In this document: positions 1 to 6,731 of the stretch, piece by piece
Numbering within the stretch: position 1 is the stretch's first letter
How the letters are laid out: every line of letters begins with the position of its first letter
Assembly (NCBI GenBank): GCA_003525045.1
Contig: DQGF01000134.1
Span: forward strand, 1-10,633
Direction of reading: 5' to 3'
DNA: 10,633 bases
Source of the DNA: Pseudomonas sp.
Lineage (GTDB): Bacteria; Pseudomonadota; Gammaproteobacteria; Pseudomonadales; Pseudomonadaceae
Position numbers and translations under genes: made by a program
Notes under the pieces: model-generated
What the model saw: the letters and a program-made list of their open reading frames with translations, nothing else
Databases searched by the model: none
Told to the model about the DNA's origin: nothing

Positions 1-14
1 AGCCCGCTCCCACA
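1..14. repeat. End of a REP-type palindromic repeat, cut by the window edge
   Basis: The first 14 bases read on the minus strand as TGTGGGAGCGGGCT, which is the head of the same repeat family seen three more times in the window. Only the end of one unit is present, so its partner arm and orientation cannot be judged. The remaining bases up to the stop codon at 44 show no recognisable element. The unit lies downstream of the minus-strand gene at 44-319, where a REP could act as a 3' mRNA-stabilising or terminating structure (inference). Confidence 0.6.
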
Positions 15-43
15 TTTGATCGCATTCCACAGAAAGAATCGGG

Positions 44-319
44 TCAGACCAATGTTTTATCGAGCGCCTTCTCGATTTCCGATTTGATCGTGCCGCTTAT
101 GGCCGACATCAACAGGCCCAACTCGACATCGACCCTGATCGAATCCTCGCCGACAACTACAGCGCCTTTCACCCCCGGACGCTTGAGGTTCAGGGTGTCA
201 CCGGACCACTGCGGCTCCAGCCCATACTGCTCGGACAGTTTTTGCGCCAACTTGTCGGCCTTCTCGCGGGCCGCTTCCTTGCCCAGGCCGTGGGCACGCT
301 CAACACTAATACGGGCCAT
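44..319 (-). CDS. Polyhydroxyalkanoic acid system family protein (PHA_gran_rgn type)
   Basis: This 91-residue protein resembles the small PHA_gran_rgn family (PF09650) encoded beside the phasin genes phaI and phaF in Pseudomonas; P. aeruginosa PA5062 holds this position. The family is linked to polyhydroxyalkanoate granules by gene neighbourhood, and I know of no assigned biochemical role. The N-terminal half is a charged amphipathic helix (about residues 8-32, rich in Lys, Ala and Glu). Next comes a strand-rich part with a [11 protein letters not shown] turn (about 48-58), then a final helix. There is no signal peptide or membrane segment. The start is an ATG at 319 with AGGAG at 331-327 seven bases upstream. 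The gene is transcribed away from ubiE, and phaI would be expected past the left edge. Family assignment is from memory of the sequence. Confidence 0.82.
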   Translation of the reverse strand: MARISVERAHGLGKEAAREKADKLAQKLSEQYGLEPQWSGDTLNLKRPGVKGAVVVGEDSIRVDVELGLLMSAISGTIKSEIEKALDKTLV

Positions 320-381
320 CGAATGACTCCTGCTTTATGAATACTTTCCTGAAGCATCTTGACCGCTACTGCGGCAAAACG

Positions 382-438
382 TCCCGGTGGTTGCCCATCT
401 TACCTTCAGCCTTGCCAAGACAAAGCAGGCCACCGGGA
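382..438. repeat. 9-bp inverted repeat in the divergent gap upstream of ubiE
   Basis: TCCCGGTGG at 382-390 is the exact reverse complement of CCACCGGGA at 430-438, with 39 bases between. The right arm ends one base before the candidate -10 box at 440-445. Spaced arms like these could be an operator or could form a weak hairpin in a transcript. No regulator is recognised, and a 9-bp match over this distance in GC-rich DNA may be chance. Confidence 0.3.
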
Positions 439-445
439 TTAGAAT
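417..445 (+). promoter_or_regulatory. Candidate sigma-70 promoter for ubiE
   Basis: AAGACA at 417-422 (4 of 6 matches to TTGACA), a 17-base spacer and TAGAAT at 440-445 (5 of 6 matches to TATAAT) make a plausible promoter. A transcript would begin near 452 and leave a leader of about 23 bases before the ubiE ATG at 475. This is the only convincing promoter in the 155-bp divergent gap. I see no clear promoter for the minus-strand gene. The weak -35 box keeps confidence moderate. Confidence 0.42.
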
Positions 446-474
446 GTCCCGCATTCTCTTTTGGTGACAGCGAT

Positions 475-1245
475 ATGACTGATCAGCGCAAAGGCAGCGA
501 TGCCGAACCCACCACTCACTTCGGCTTCAAAAACGTTCCGGAAAGTCAGAAAGCGGAAAAAGTCGCTGAGGTTTTTCACTCGGTAGCCGCCAAGTACGAC
601 TTGATGAATGACCTTCTGTCGGGCGGCATGCACCGCTTGTGGAAGCGTTTCGCGATCGAACTGTCGGGCGTTCGCACCGGTAACCGTGTGCTGGACATTG
701 CCGGCGGTACTGGCGACCTGACCAAAAAATTCTCGCATCTCGTGGGTCCGACCGGCCAGGTGGTGTTGGCCGACATCAACGAATCCATGCTCAAGGTCGG
801 TCGTGACCGCCTGCTGGATCTGGGTGTTGCCGGTAATGTCGAATTCGTCCAGGCCGACGCGGAAAAGCTGCCATTCCCGGACAACCATTTCGACTGCGTG
901 ACCATCGCTTTCGGCCTGCGCAATGTCACCCATAAAGAAGACGCCCTGCGCTCGATGCTGCGTGTGCTGAAACCGGGCGGCCGTTTGCTGGTGCTGGAAT
1001 TCTCCAAGCCGACCAACGCGCTGATGTCCAAAGCCTACGATGCCTATTCGTTCGCCTTCATGCCGCTGATGGGCAAGCTGATCACCAACGACTCGGAAAG
1101 CTATCGCTACCTGGCCGAATCGATCCGCATGCACCCGAACCAGGAAACCCTGAAGTCGATGATGGTCGAGGCCGGTTTCGACCGCGTGACCTATCACAAC
1201 ATGACCGCAGGCATCGTCGCCCTGCACCGTGGCATCAAACCCTGA
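475..1245 (+). CDS. ubiE: UbiE, ubiquinone/menaquinone biosynthesis C-methyltransferase
   Basis: UbiE is an S-adenosylmethionine-dependent C-methyltransferase acting on 2-polyprenyl-6-methoxy-1,4-benzoquinol in ubiquinone synthesis. The 256-residue product has the class I methyltransferase fold: SAM-binding motif LDIAGGTGD at 73-81, acidic D100 at the end of strand 2, the DAEKLPF segment near 128-134, and [12 protein letters not shown] at 165-176. UbiE signatures are [18 protein letters not shown] (41-58) and the [11 protein letters not shown] region (207-217). The ATG at 475 is chosen because [12 protein letters not shown] is the usual Pseudomonas N-terminus and GGTGA (463-467) lies 7 bases upstream. 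An in-frame ATG at 337 would add 46 atypical residues and would cover the candidate promoter. The stop TGA shares its last base with the ubiJ ATG. Confidence 0.97.
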   Translation: MTDQRKGSDAEPTTHFGFKNVPESQKAEKVAEVFHSVAAKYDLMNDLLSGGMHRLWKRFAIELSGVRTGNRVLDIAGGTGDLTKKFSHLVGPTGQVVLADINESMLKVGRDRLLDLGVAGNVEFVQADAEKLPFPDNHFDCVTIAFGLRNVTHKEDALRSMLRVLKPGGRLLVLEFSKPTNALMSKAYDAYSFAFMPLMGKLITNDSESYRYLAESIRMHPNQETLKSMMVEAGFDRVTYHNMTAGIVALHRGIKP

Positions 1246-1868
1246 TGTTGCTGGCAGGCCTGCTCGCCAGCGTCGAACTCGGTCTCAACCGTGTGCTGCG
1301 TCTCGACAGCACGGCGCTGCCGCGACTGGCGCATTTGAGCGGCAAGGTGATTGCCGTCGACTGCCGCAGCCCGGCATTGCAGCTGTTCATCCTGCCCAGC
1401 GATGAAGGCCTGATGCTCGCCTCCCACTGGGAAACCGGCGCCGACTGCACCCTGCGCGCACCGGCCTCGAGCCTGTTGAAACTGGCGATGAGCAAGGACA
1501 AGACTTCGGTCCTGCATAGTCCTGAAGTCGAACTCGACGGCGACAGCGGCGTGCTGCTGGAACTGGCGGCGATCCTTCAGGATCTTGAGCTGGACTGGGA
1601 GTACGAACTCTCACGCTGGCTGGGACCTGTCGCCACACATTTGGTCGGTGGTCACCTGCGCAGTCGCGCACGCTGGTATCAGCAAGGGTTTGCCAGCCTG
1701 AACCAGAACCTGGGCGAATACCTGGCTGAAGAATCGCGCACCCTCGTCGGTCAACGCGAAGCCGAAGCCCGTTTCAGTGAACTGGACCAGATCAAACTCG
1801 ATCTGGAACGTCTCGAGGCGCGCTTCGAGCGCCTTTCCCGATCCCTCGACCCTAGCGATAACGCATGA
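1245..1868 (+). CDS. ubiJ: UbiJ, SCP2-domain accessory factor of ubiquinone biosynthesis
   Basis: UbiJ (formerly YigP) is needed for aerobic ubiquinone synthesis. In E. coli it belongs to the soluble Ubi complex and its SCP2 domain is thought to hold the hydrophobic quinone intermediates. This 207-residue product fits: an N-terminal SCP2-like region (about 12-115) with alternating hydrophobic strands, then a helical C-terminus. The last 45 residues or so, rich in Glu, Arg and Leu (around [16 protein letters not shown], 184-199), look like a coiled coil, matching the known UbiK-interacting tail. There is no catalytic motif, as expected. The ATG overlaps the ubiE stop by one base (TGATG) and its own stop overlaps the ubiB start by four (ATGA), so translation is probably coupled along ubiE-ubiJ-ubiB. 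Identity rests on domain character plus fixed position. Confidence 0.92.
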   Translation: MLLAGLLASVELGLNRVLRLDSTALPRLAHLSGKVIAVDCRSPALQLFILPSDEGLMLASHWETGADCTLRAPASSLLKLAMSKDKTSVLHSPEVELDGDSGVLLELAAILQDLELDWEYELSRWLGPVATHLVGGHLRSRARWYQQGFASLNQNLGEYLAEESRTLVGQREAEARFSELDQIKLDLERLEARFERLSRSLDPSDNA

Positions 1869-3469
1869 AGCTGCTTGCCGTCCGCCGTTTGTTGCGCATC
1901 CAGCGCGTTGTGATTCGCTACCGCCTCGATGACCTGCTGTTCGCCCTGCCATTGCCCTGGTTTCTGCTGGCGCTGCGCTACGCCTTGCCGTGGCGCTGGT
2001 TTCCGCGCAAAACGCTGGACTTGAGCCGTGGTGCGCGATTGCGACTGGCGCTGCAGGACCTGGGACCGATTTTCATCAAGTTCGGGCAGATTCTCTCCAC
2101 CCGCCGCGATCTGCTGCCGGAAGACATCGCCGATGAACTGATGAAGTTGCAGGACCGGGTGCCGCCGTTCGACTCGCAAGTGTCGATCAGGTTGATCGAA
2201 GAGCAGCTGGGCAAAAAGATCAGTGAAGTGTTCAGCCGCTTCGACGTCGAACCCCTGGCCTCGGCTTCAGTGGCGCAGGTGCATGCCGCGCAGTTGAAAA
2301 CCGGTGAAGAGGTGGTGGTCAAGGTGATCCGCCCCGGCCTGAAACCGATCATTGCCCAGGACCTGGCGTGGCTGTTCATCCTCGCCCGCGCCGCCGAAAA
2401 GCTCTCGGCCGATGCCCGTCTGCTACACCCGGTGGACGTGGTCCAGGATTACGAAAAAACCATCTACGACGAACTCGACCTGTTGCGCGAAGCGGCCAAC
2501 GCCAGCCAGTTGAAGCGCAACTTCGACGGCTCGCCGCTGCTGTACGTGCCGCAAGTCTATTGGGACTGGTGCCGTCCGAAAGTGCTGGTGATGGAGCGCA
2601 TCTACGGGATCCAGGTCACCGACCTCGCAACCCTGGCCGATCAGCGTACGGACATGAAAATGCTCGCCGAGCGCGGCGTGGAGATCTTCTTCACCCAGGT
2701 ATTCCGCGACAGCTTCTTCCACGCCGACATGCACCCGGGCAACATTTTCGTCAGCACGGTCAATCCGTGGAGTCCGCAGTACATTGCGATCGACTGCGGC
2801 ATCGTCGGCAGCCTGACCCCGGAAGACCAGGATTACCTGGCACGCAATCTGTTCGCGTTCTTCAAGCGTGACTACCGGCGTGTGGCGCAGCTGCACATCG
2901 ATTCGGGCTGGGTGCCGGCGGAAACCAAACTCAACGAATTCGAAGCGGCGATCCGCACTGTATGCGAGCCGATCTTCGAAAAACCGTTAAAAGATATTTC
3001 CTTCGGTCAGGTGCTGATGCGCCTGTTCCAGACCGCTCGACGCTTCAACATGGAAGTGCAGCCGCAGTTGGTGCTGCTGCAAAAAACCCTGTTGAACATC
3101 GAAGGCCTGGGCCGTCAGCTGTACCCGGACCTCGATCTGTGGAACACCGCCCAGCCGTTCCTCGAACGCTGGATGCGCGATCGGGTCAGTCCCAAAGCCT
3201 TGCTCGGCAACGTGCAGAGCCAGTTCGAACAACTGCCGCACCTGGCCAATATGGCCCGTGACCTGCTCGAACGCATGTCCCAGCCTCACGCCTACGACCC
3301 GCCACCACCGTGGCATCGACGCCGGGACGACTGGTTCCTGCGCCTGCTCGGCACTGCGCACCTGGCGGGCGGCGCGGTACTCGCGATCGGTGGGCCGCTT
3401 AACGAACTGGCCTACTGGCCGGCCGGAATCATGATGGCCGTCGGTTTGTATCTGGTCGTTCGTCGATAG
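1865..3469 (+). CDS. ubiB: UbiB, ABC1/ADCK-family atypical kinase-like protein of ubiquinone biosynthesis
   Basis: UbiB is a membrane-anchored member of the ABC1/ADCK/Coq8 family, an ATPase required for ubiquinone synthesis and probably involved in handling lipid intermediates. The 534-residue product has the family marks: KFGQ at 72-75 (the KxGQ motif that covers the active site), the Ala-rich loop [10 protein letters not shown] at 131-140 replacing a Gly-rich loop, putative ATP-site lysine K153, ELD at 203-205 (the family ExD), HADMHPGN at 286-293 (catalytic-loop equivalent) and DCG at 310-312 in place of DFG. Two hydrophobic helices at about 493-512 and 515-532 form the C-terminal membrane anchor. 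Its length is normal (about 520-550). The ATG overlaps the ubiJ stop by 4 bp. An 81-bp gap with a stem-loop follows. Confidence 0.97.
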   Translation: MKLLAVRRLLRIQRVVIRYRLDDLLFALPLPWFLLALRYALPWRWFPRKTLDLSRGARLRLALQDLGPIFIKFGQILSTRRDLLPEDIADELMKLQDRVPPFDSQVSIRLIEEQLGKKISEVFSRFDVEPLASASVAQVHAAQLKTGEEVVVKVIRPGLKPIIAQDLAWLFILARAAEKLSADARLLHPVDVVQDYEKTIYDELDLLREAANASQLKRNFDGSPLLYVPQVYWDWCRPKVLVMERIYGIQVTDLATLADQRTDMKMLAERGVEIFFTQVFRDSFFHADMHPGNIFVSTVNPWSPQYIAIDCGIVGSLTPEDQDYLARNLFAFFKRDYRRVAQLHIDSGWVPAETKLNEFEAAIRTVCEPIFEKPLKDISFGQVLMRLFQTARRFNMEVQPQLVLLQKTLLNIEGLGRQLYPDLDLWNTAQPFLERWMRDRVSPKALLGNVQSQFEQLPHLANMARDLLERMSQPHAYDPPPPWHRRRDDWFLRLLGTAHLAGGAVLAIGGPLNELAYWPAGIMMAVGLYLVVRR

Positions 3470-3490
3470 CCAGCGCCCCCGCACGCTGGC
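3469..3490 (+). terminator. Short GC-rich stem-loop at the ubiB stop codon
   Basis: GCCAGCG (3469-3475) pairs perfectly with CGCTGGC (3484-3490) around an 8-base loop, and the stem begins at the last base of the ubiB TAG. It is followed by ACACTGTTTC rather than a U-run, so it is not a textbook intrinsic terminator. It could attenuate or process the transcript between the ubi genes and hisI-hisE-tat. The rest of the 81-bp gap has no convincing promoter. Confidence 0.35.
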
Positions 3491-3550
3491 ACACTGTTTC
3501 AACGCCTGTGCCCGACTAATGAAGTGTTGGGCCCGCTGTCGGAGTCGATG

Positions 3551-3952
3551 ATGAAAAACTGGCTGGACGAGATCAAGTGGGACGCCGATGGCCTGGTGCC
3601 GGCGATTGCCCAGGACCACAAGACCGGGCGCGTCCTGATGATGGCCTGGATGAACCGTGAAGCGCTGGAACTGACTGCTGTCGAGAACCGCGCCATTTAC
3701 TGGTCACGTTCCCGTGGCAAGCTGTGGCGCAAGGGCGAAGAGTCCGGCCACGTGCAAACGCTGCATGAGATGCGCCTGGACTGTGACGCCGACGTGATCA
3801 TCCTGATGGTCGAGCAGATCGGCGACATCGCCTGCCATACCGGTCGCCAGAGCTGCTTCTATCGCGTCTTCGAGCACGGCGACTGGACAACTGTCGACCC
3901 GGTTCTCAAAGACCCGCACGCTATCTATTCCGCAGGACACAAACATGAGTGA
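3551..3952 (+). CDS. hisI: HisI, phosphoribosyl-AMP cyclohydrolase
   Basis: HisI opens the adenine ring of phosphoribosyl-AMP, the third step of histidine synthesis, in the cytoplasm. The 133-residue product is a stand-alone cyclohydrolase. It carries the metal-binding signature LDCDAD at 76-81 (D77, D79, D81) and the conserved cysteines C95 and C102 in [10 protein letters not shown], with WMNREAL (33-39) and [17 protein letters not shown] (50-66) also typical. Two ATGs are adjacent, at 3548 and 3551. The second is preferred because GGAG at 3541-3544 then lies 6 bases upstream and the protein begins [10 protein letters not shown], like its relatives. An in-frame ATG at 3524 lacks family similarity. 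The stop overlaps hisE by 8 bp. Here the cyclohydrolase and pyrophosphatase are separate proteins, unlike the fused HisIE of enteric bacteria. Confidence 0.96.
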   Translation: MKNWLDEIKWDADGLVPAIAQDHKTGRVLMMAWMNREALELTAVENRAIYWSRSRGKLWRKGEESGHVQTLHEMRLDCDADVIILMVEQIGDIACHTGRQSCFYRVFEHGDWTTVDPVLKDPHAIYSAGHKHE

Positions 3953-4277
3953 CACTCTGACCCGTCTGGCCCAGGTGCTGGAAGAGCGCAAAGGCGCCGC
4001 CGCCGACAGCTCGTATGTCGCCAGCCTGTACCACAAGGGCTTGAACAAGATTCTGGAAAAAGTCGGCGAAGAGTCGGTTGAAACCATCATTGCCGCCAAG
4101 GATGCCGCCATCAGCGGTGACTGCAGCGATGTGATCTACGAGACCGCCGATTTGTGGTTCCACAGCATGGTCATGCTCGCCCAACTGGGGCAACATCCAC
4201 AGGCTGTACTCGATGAACTGGACCGTCGCTTCGGTCTGTCCGGACACGCCGAGAAAGCCTCGCGCCCGTCCGCCTGA
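3945..4277 (+). CDS. hisE: HisE, phosphoribosyl-ATP pyrophosphatase
   Basis: HisE hydrolyses phosphoribosyl-ATP to phosphoribosyl-AMP and pyrophosphate, the second step of histidine synthesis, so it feeds the enzyme encoded just upstream. The 110-residue, almost all-helical product has the MazG-like NTP-pyrophosphatase acidic motif: EESVE at 42-46 and ETAD at 66-69, whose acidic side chains bind Mg2+. [15 protein letters not shown] and [11 protein letters not shown] are characteristic of HisE. The ATG lies inside the last codons of hisI (8-bp overlap, different frame), which favours coupled translation. The gene order, hisI before hisE, is the reverse of the pathway order. The last residues ([10 protein letters not shown]) are a variable, likely disordered tail. 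Confidence 0.96.
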   Translation: MSDTLTRLAQVLEERKGAAADSSYVASLYHKGLNKILEKVGEESVETIIAAKDAAISGDCSDVIYETADLWFHSMVMLAQLGQHPQAVLDELDRRFGLSGHAEKASRPSA

Positions 4278-4302
4278 ACAACTATTTGAGAGGAGCAGCA
4301 CC

Positions 4303-4581
4303 ATGGGCATTTTTGACTGGAAACACTGGATCGTCATCCTGGTTGTTGTCGTATTGGTGTTCGGTACCAAGAAACTGAAAAACCTCGGCACTGACGTGGG
4401 CGAGTCGATCAAGGGCTTTCGCAAAGCCATGAACGATGAAGACAAGCCGGTTGACCCGACGGTGACCCCGGCCCAACCGGTACCGCCCGCTCAGCCACAG
4501 ACCACACAGTCCGTGAACCCGCCGCACACCATCGACGTGCAGGCGCAAAAAGTCGAAGAGCCGATCCGCAAAGACGTGTGA
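4303..4581 (+). CDS. tatA: TatA, Sec-independent (twin-arginine) translocase pore-forming subunit
   Basis: TatA subunits assemble at the TatBC receptor to let folded twin-arginine-signal proteins cross the inner membrane. The 92-residue product has the standard design: a single N-terminal transmembrane helix (about 7-20), the Phe-Gly hinge (F20-G21), an amphipathic helix with [22 protein letters not shown] (22-43), and a Pro/Gln-rich disordered tail. The start is the ATG at 4303 with a strong AGGAG at 4291-4295 seven bases upstream. A longer frame opening at 4213 would overlap hisE by 65 bp and add 30 unrelated residues. It sits 25 bp after hisE and 10 bp before tatB. The strong ribosome-binding site fits the high TatA:TatB:TatC ratio known from E. 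coli (inference). Confidence 0.96.
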   Translation: MGIFDWKHWIVILVVVVLVFGTKKLKNLGTDVGESIKGFRKAMNDEDKPVDPTVTPAQPVPPAQPQTTQSVNPPHTIDVQAQKVEEPIRKDV

Positions 4582-4591
4582 GCACTGACTA

Positions 4592-5044
4592 ATGTTTGGT
4601 ATCAGCTTCTCTGAACTGTTGCTCGTCGGCCTCGTGGCCCTGCTGGTGCTGGGCCCCGAGCGTCTACCGGGCGCTGCGCGCACCGCCGGCCTGTGGGTCG
4701 GGCGCCTGAAGCGCAGCTTCAACGCGATCAAACAGGAAGTTGAACGTGAAATCGGTGCCGACGAGATTCGTCGGCAACTGCACAACGAGCACATTCTGTC
4801 GCTGGAGCAGGAGGCGCGGAAGATTTTCACGCCGACTCAGCAGGAGCCGACACCCGTTCAGCCGGTGGCGGAGCAGACAATTCATTCTCCGACTGCAGTA
4901 GCTACGCCTGCTGCTACTCCGACGGAAACGGTGACAGCCATTGAACCGCCGCCAGTTGCAGCTCCCGTAGAAACCGTTACGCCTGCGGCTGCGCCTGTTG
5001 CGCCGGCCCCTCATGACCCAACATTGCCGCCGCGAGCCCCATGA
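4592..5044 (+). CDS. tatB: TatB, Sec-independent (twin-arginine) translocase receptor subunit
   Basis: TatB pairs with TatC to form the receptor for twin-arginine signal peptides. The 150-residue product begins [21 protein letters not shown], with the conserved E8 and a transmembrane helix at about 5-20, then the GPERLP hinge (21-26) that separates TatB from TatA. A long charged amphipathic region runs to about residue 78. The last 70 residues are Pro/Ala/Thr-rich low complexity (many APV and TPAA runs) and probably disordered. The ribosome-binding site is weak: only GTGAG around the tatA stop lies upstream, so coupling to tatA may matter. The stop overlaps the tatC start by 4 bp (ATGA). Confidence 0.95.
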   Translation: MFGISFSELLLVGLVALLVLGPERLPGAARTAGLWVGRLKRSFNAIKQEVEREIGADEIRRQLHNEHILSLEQEARKIFTPTQQEPTPVQPVAEQTIHSPTAVATPAATPTETVTAIEPPPVAAPVETVTPAAAPVAPAPHDPTLPPRAP

Positions 5045-5847
5045 GCGATCTTCCTGAAAACGACCAGCACATGCCGCTGGTTTCGCACCTCACCGAGTTG
5101 CGTACCCGCCTGCTGCGCTGTGTAGCGGCGATTTTCATCATCTTCGCCGGGTTGTTCGCCTTTACCCAGCAGATCTACACCTTCGTCTCCACGCCGCTGC
5201 GCCAGTACCTGCCGGCCGGCGCGACGATGATCGCCACCGACGTGTCCTCGCCGTTCCTGACGCCGCTGAAGCTGACCATGATGGTTTCGCTGTTCCTGGC
5301 GATCCCGGTGATCCTGCATCAGATCTGGGGCTTCATCGCGCCAGGCCTGTACAAGCATGAGAAGCGCATCGCAGTGCCACTGCTGGTATCCAGCATCCTG
5401 CTGTTCTACACCGGCATGGCATTCGCCTATTACCTGGTGTTCCCGCTGATCTTCAAGTTCTTCGCCTCCGCTACCCCGGCCGGCGTGGAAATGATGACCG
5501 ACATCAGCAGCTACCTCGATTTCGTCATGACGCTGTTCTTCGCCTTTGGCGTGGCGTTCGAAATCCCGGTAGCCGTGGTGCTGCTGGTGTGGATCGGCGT
5601 GGTCAACGTCGCCTACCTGAAGAAAATCCGCCCGTACGTGATCATCGGCTGCTTCGTGGTCGGCATGATCCTCACACCGCCGGACATCTTCTCGCAAACC
5701 CTGCTGGCGGTACCGATGTGGCTGCTGTTCGAGATCGGCATCCTGTTCGGCAGCCTGATCAGCAAGCGCGGCGAACATCCAGACGATCAGCCGGACGACC
5801 AACCGGTCGACGATCACAACGACCAGCCGCCAGCGACCCAACCGTGA
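5041..5847 (+). CDS. tatC: TatC, Sec-independent (twin-arginine) translocase core subunit
   Basis: TatC is the polytopic core of the Tat receptor and directly binds the twin-arginine motif. The 268-residue product shows six membrane helices (about 26-45, 78-98, 115-136, 158-184, 197-212 and 216-237). Key conserved elements are HLTELRTRL (16-24), [12 protein letters not shown] (98-109, with E107 matching the signal-peptide-contacting Glu of E. coli TatC), the buried E174 in helix 4, and LTPPD (211-215). After the last helix comes an acidic tail in which the tetrapeptide DDQP is repeated ([16 protein letters not shown] at 248-263). The tail is cytoplasmic by topology. It overlaps tatB by 4 bp and rsmE by 4 bp. 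Confidence 0.97.
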   Translation: MSDLPENDQHMPLVSHLTELRTRLLRCVAAIFIIFAGLFAFTQQIYTFVSTPLRQYLPAGATMIATDVSSPFLTPLKLTMMVSLFLAIPVILHQIWGFIAPGLYKHEKRIAVPLLVSSILLFYTGMAFAYYLVFPLIFKFFASATPAGVEMMTDISSYLDFVMTLFFAFGVAFEIPVAVVLLVWIGVVNVAYLKKIRPYVIIGCFVVGMILTPPDIFSQTLLAVPMWLLFEIGILFGSLISKRGEHPDDQPDDQPVDDHNDQPPATQP

Positions 5848-6551
5848 ACCTGCTGCTCCTCGAAGAGGCTGACTTCATTGCGGCCGACCGGGCGATCCTG
5901 CGCGATCGCCGGTTGACTCACATGCAGGAAGTCCATCGTTCGGTCGTCGGTGACAGCCTGCGGGTCGGGCGTATTGGCGGGTTGATGGGCTCGGCCGAGT
6001 TGCTGCGCCTGGATGCCGATGAGGCCGAATTGCGCGTTACCCTCGACCAACCACCGCCAGCCAAGCTGCCGTTGACCCTGATACTGGCCCTGCCACGGCC
6101 GAAAATGCTGCGCAGGGTGTTCCAGACCGTTGCCGCCATGGGTGTGCCGCGAATCGTGCTGGTGAACAGCTACCGCGTCGAGAAGAGCTTCTGGCAGACA
6201 CCCTTTCTCGAACCCGAAGCCATTCGCGAACAGTTGATCCTCGGCCTCGAACAGGCACGGGACAGCGTGTTGCCGCAGATCATCATCGAGAAGCGCTTCA
6301 AGCCCTTTGTCGAAGATCGCCTGCCAGCGATCACCGAAGGCACTCTCGGCCTGGTAGGTCACCCCGGCAACTACCCGCCCTGCCCCCGTGGCCTGGACGA
6401 ACCGGTGACCTTGGCCATCGGCCCCGAAGGTGGCTGGATCCCTTATGAAATCGACCTGTTGGGCAAGTCCGGGCTTCAACCCGTGCAGCTTGGCGACCGC
6501 ATCCTGCGCGTCGAAACCGCCGTTACCGCGCTGCTCGCCCGCCTCTTCTAG
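5844..6551 (+). CDS. rsmE: RsmE, 16S rRNA (uracil-1498-N3)-methyltransferase
   Basis: RsmE methylates N3 of U1498 in 16S rRNA, near the decoding site of the 30S subunit, using S-adenosylmethionine. The 235-residue product has an N-terminal PUA-like part (about 1-70, including [14 protein letters not shown]) and a C-terminal SPOUT methyltransferase domain. The knot region is visible as [11 protein letters not shown] (81-91), AIGPEGGW (191-198) and [19 protein letters not shown] (216-234). I choose the GTG at 5844, which gives [11 protein letters not shown], the usual N-terminus. It overlaps the tatC stop by four bases (GTGA), so it is likely translated by coupling. A frame open from 5589 would put an extra 85 residues inside tatC and has no family support. 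It is the last gene of the long plus-strand run. Confidence 0.94.
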   Translation: MNLLLLEEADFIAADRAILRDRRLTHMQEVHRSVVGDSLRVGRIGGLMGSAELLRLDADEAELRVTLDQPPPAKLPLTLILALPRPKMLRRVFQTVAAMGVPRIVLVNSYRVEKSFWQTPFLEPEAIREQLILGLEQARDSVLPQIIIEKRFKPFVEDRLPAITEGTLGLVGHPGNYPPCPRGLDEPVTLAIGPEGGWIPYEIDLLGKSGLQPVQLGDRILRVETAVTALLARLF

Positions 6552-6566
6552 CCGTAACGCGATCCG

Positions 6567-6667
6567 TGTAGGAGCGAGCTTGCTCGCGAAGGACGCTAAC
6601 GATGACGAGGGCTGCCTGGATGAGCGCGGCGTCCTCACGTCCATCGCGAGCAAGCTCGGCTCCTACA
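6567..6667. repeat. REPIN 1: two REP units in inverted orientation, heads outward
   Basis: TGTAGGAGCGAGCTTGCTCGCGA-type sequence at 6567-6589 is matched in reverse complement at 6644-6667, differing by one extra C in the right arm. The stem continues with GGACGC (6591-6596) against GCGTCC (6629-6634). The right arm then carries a 9-base unpaired stretch (6635-6643). Each unit also contains its own small palindrome (GCGAGC-TT-GCTCGC). The TGTAGG heads face outward, unlike the two other pairs in this window. It fills most of the 180-bp gap between rsmE and the chemoreceptor gene and could end or protect the upstream mRNA. REP units of this kind are mobilised by RAYT transposases; none is encoded here. 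Confidence 0.85.
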
Positions 6668-6690
6668 GGTTCTTACCCGCCTGCCGATAC
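6664..6690 (+). promoter_or_regulatory. Candidate sigma-28 (FliA) promoter of the chemoreceptor gene
   Basis: TACAGGTT at 6664-6671 matches 6 of 8 bases of the FliA -35 consensus TAAAGTTT, and GCCGATAC at 6683-6690 matches 7 of 8 of the -10 consensus GCCGATAA. The spacer is exactly the usual 11 bases. Transcription would start about 6697-6700, leaving a leader of about 32-35 bases before the ATG at 6732. Chemoreceptor genes are typical members of the flagellar sigma-28 regulon, so function and site agree. The first four bases of the -35 box are the last bases of REPIN 1. Confidence 0.68.
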
Positions 6691-6731
6691 AGTCCCCATA
6701 TAACCAATGAGTGGTTCTGGGGAGTTGCAGC

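Noticed and set aside
337..474. N-terminal extension of UbiE from an in-frame ATG at 337
   Set aside because: The added 46 residues lack family similarity and would cover the candidate promoter. The ATG at 475 has a ribosome-binding site and the usual N-terminus.
439..1227. Long minus-strand open frame opposite ubiE, and similar ones at 2987-3619, 5011-5841 and 5814-6653
   Set aside because: They lie fully or mainly antisense to well-identified genes, their composition is His/Gln/Arg-skewed as expected for shadows in GC-rich DNA, and no domain is recognisable.
2368..2871. Plus-strand open frame inside ubiB
   Set aside because: It is an Arg/Pro/Gly-rich out-of-frame shadow of ubiB, whose own frame carries all the kinase-like motifs.
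3487..3502. Sigma-54-like promoter (TGGCAC followed by TTCA) before hisI
   Set aside because: The -24 half matches, but the essential GC of the -12 element is missing at the required spacing (TTCA instead of TTGC).
4277..4284. AACAACTA, one mismatch from an Hfq/Crc motif, between hisE and tatA
   Set aside because: It is a single short match overlapping the hisE stop, and no reason is known for carbon control of tat genes.
5589..5843. Extension of RsmE into tatC from an upstream start at 5589
   Set aside because: It would read 85 Arg-rich residues out of frame through tatC; the GTG at 5844 gives the normal RsmE start.
6699..6704. TATAAC as a sigma-70 -10 box for the chemoreceptor gene
   Set aside because: No TTGACA-like sequence lies 16-18 bases upstream, and it coincides with the transcript start predicted from the better sigma-28 site.
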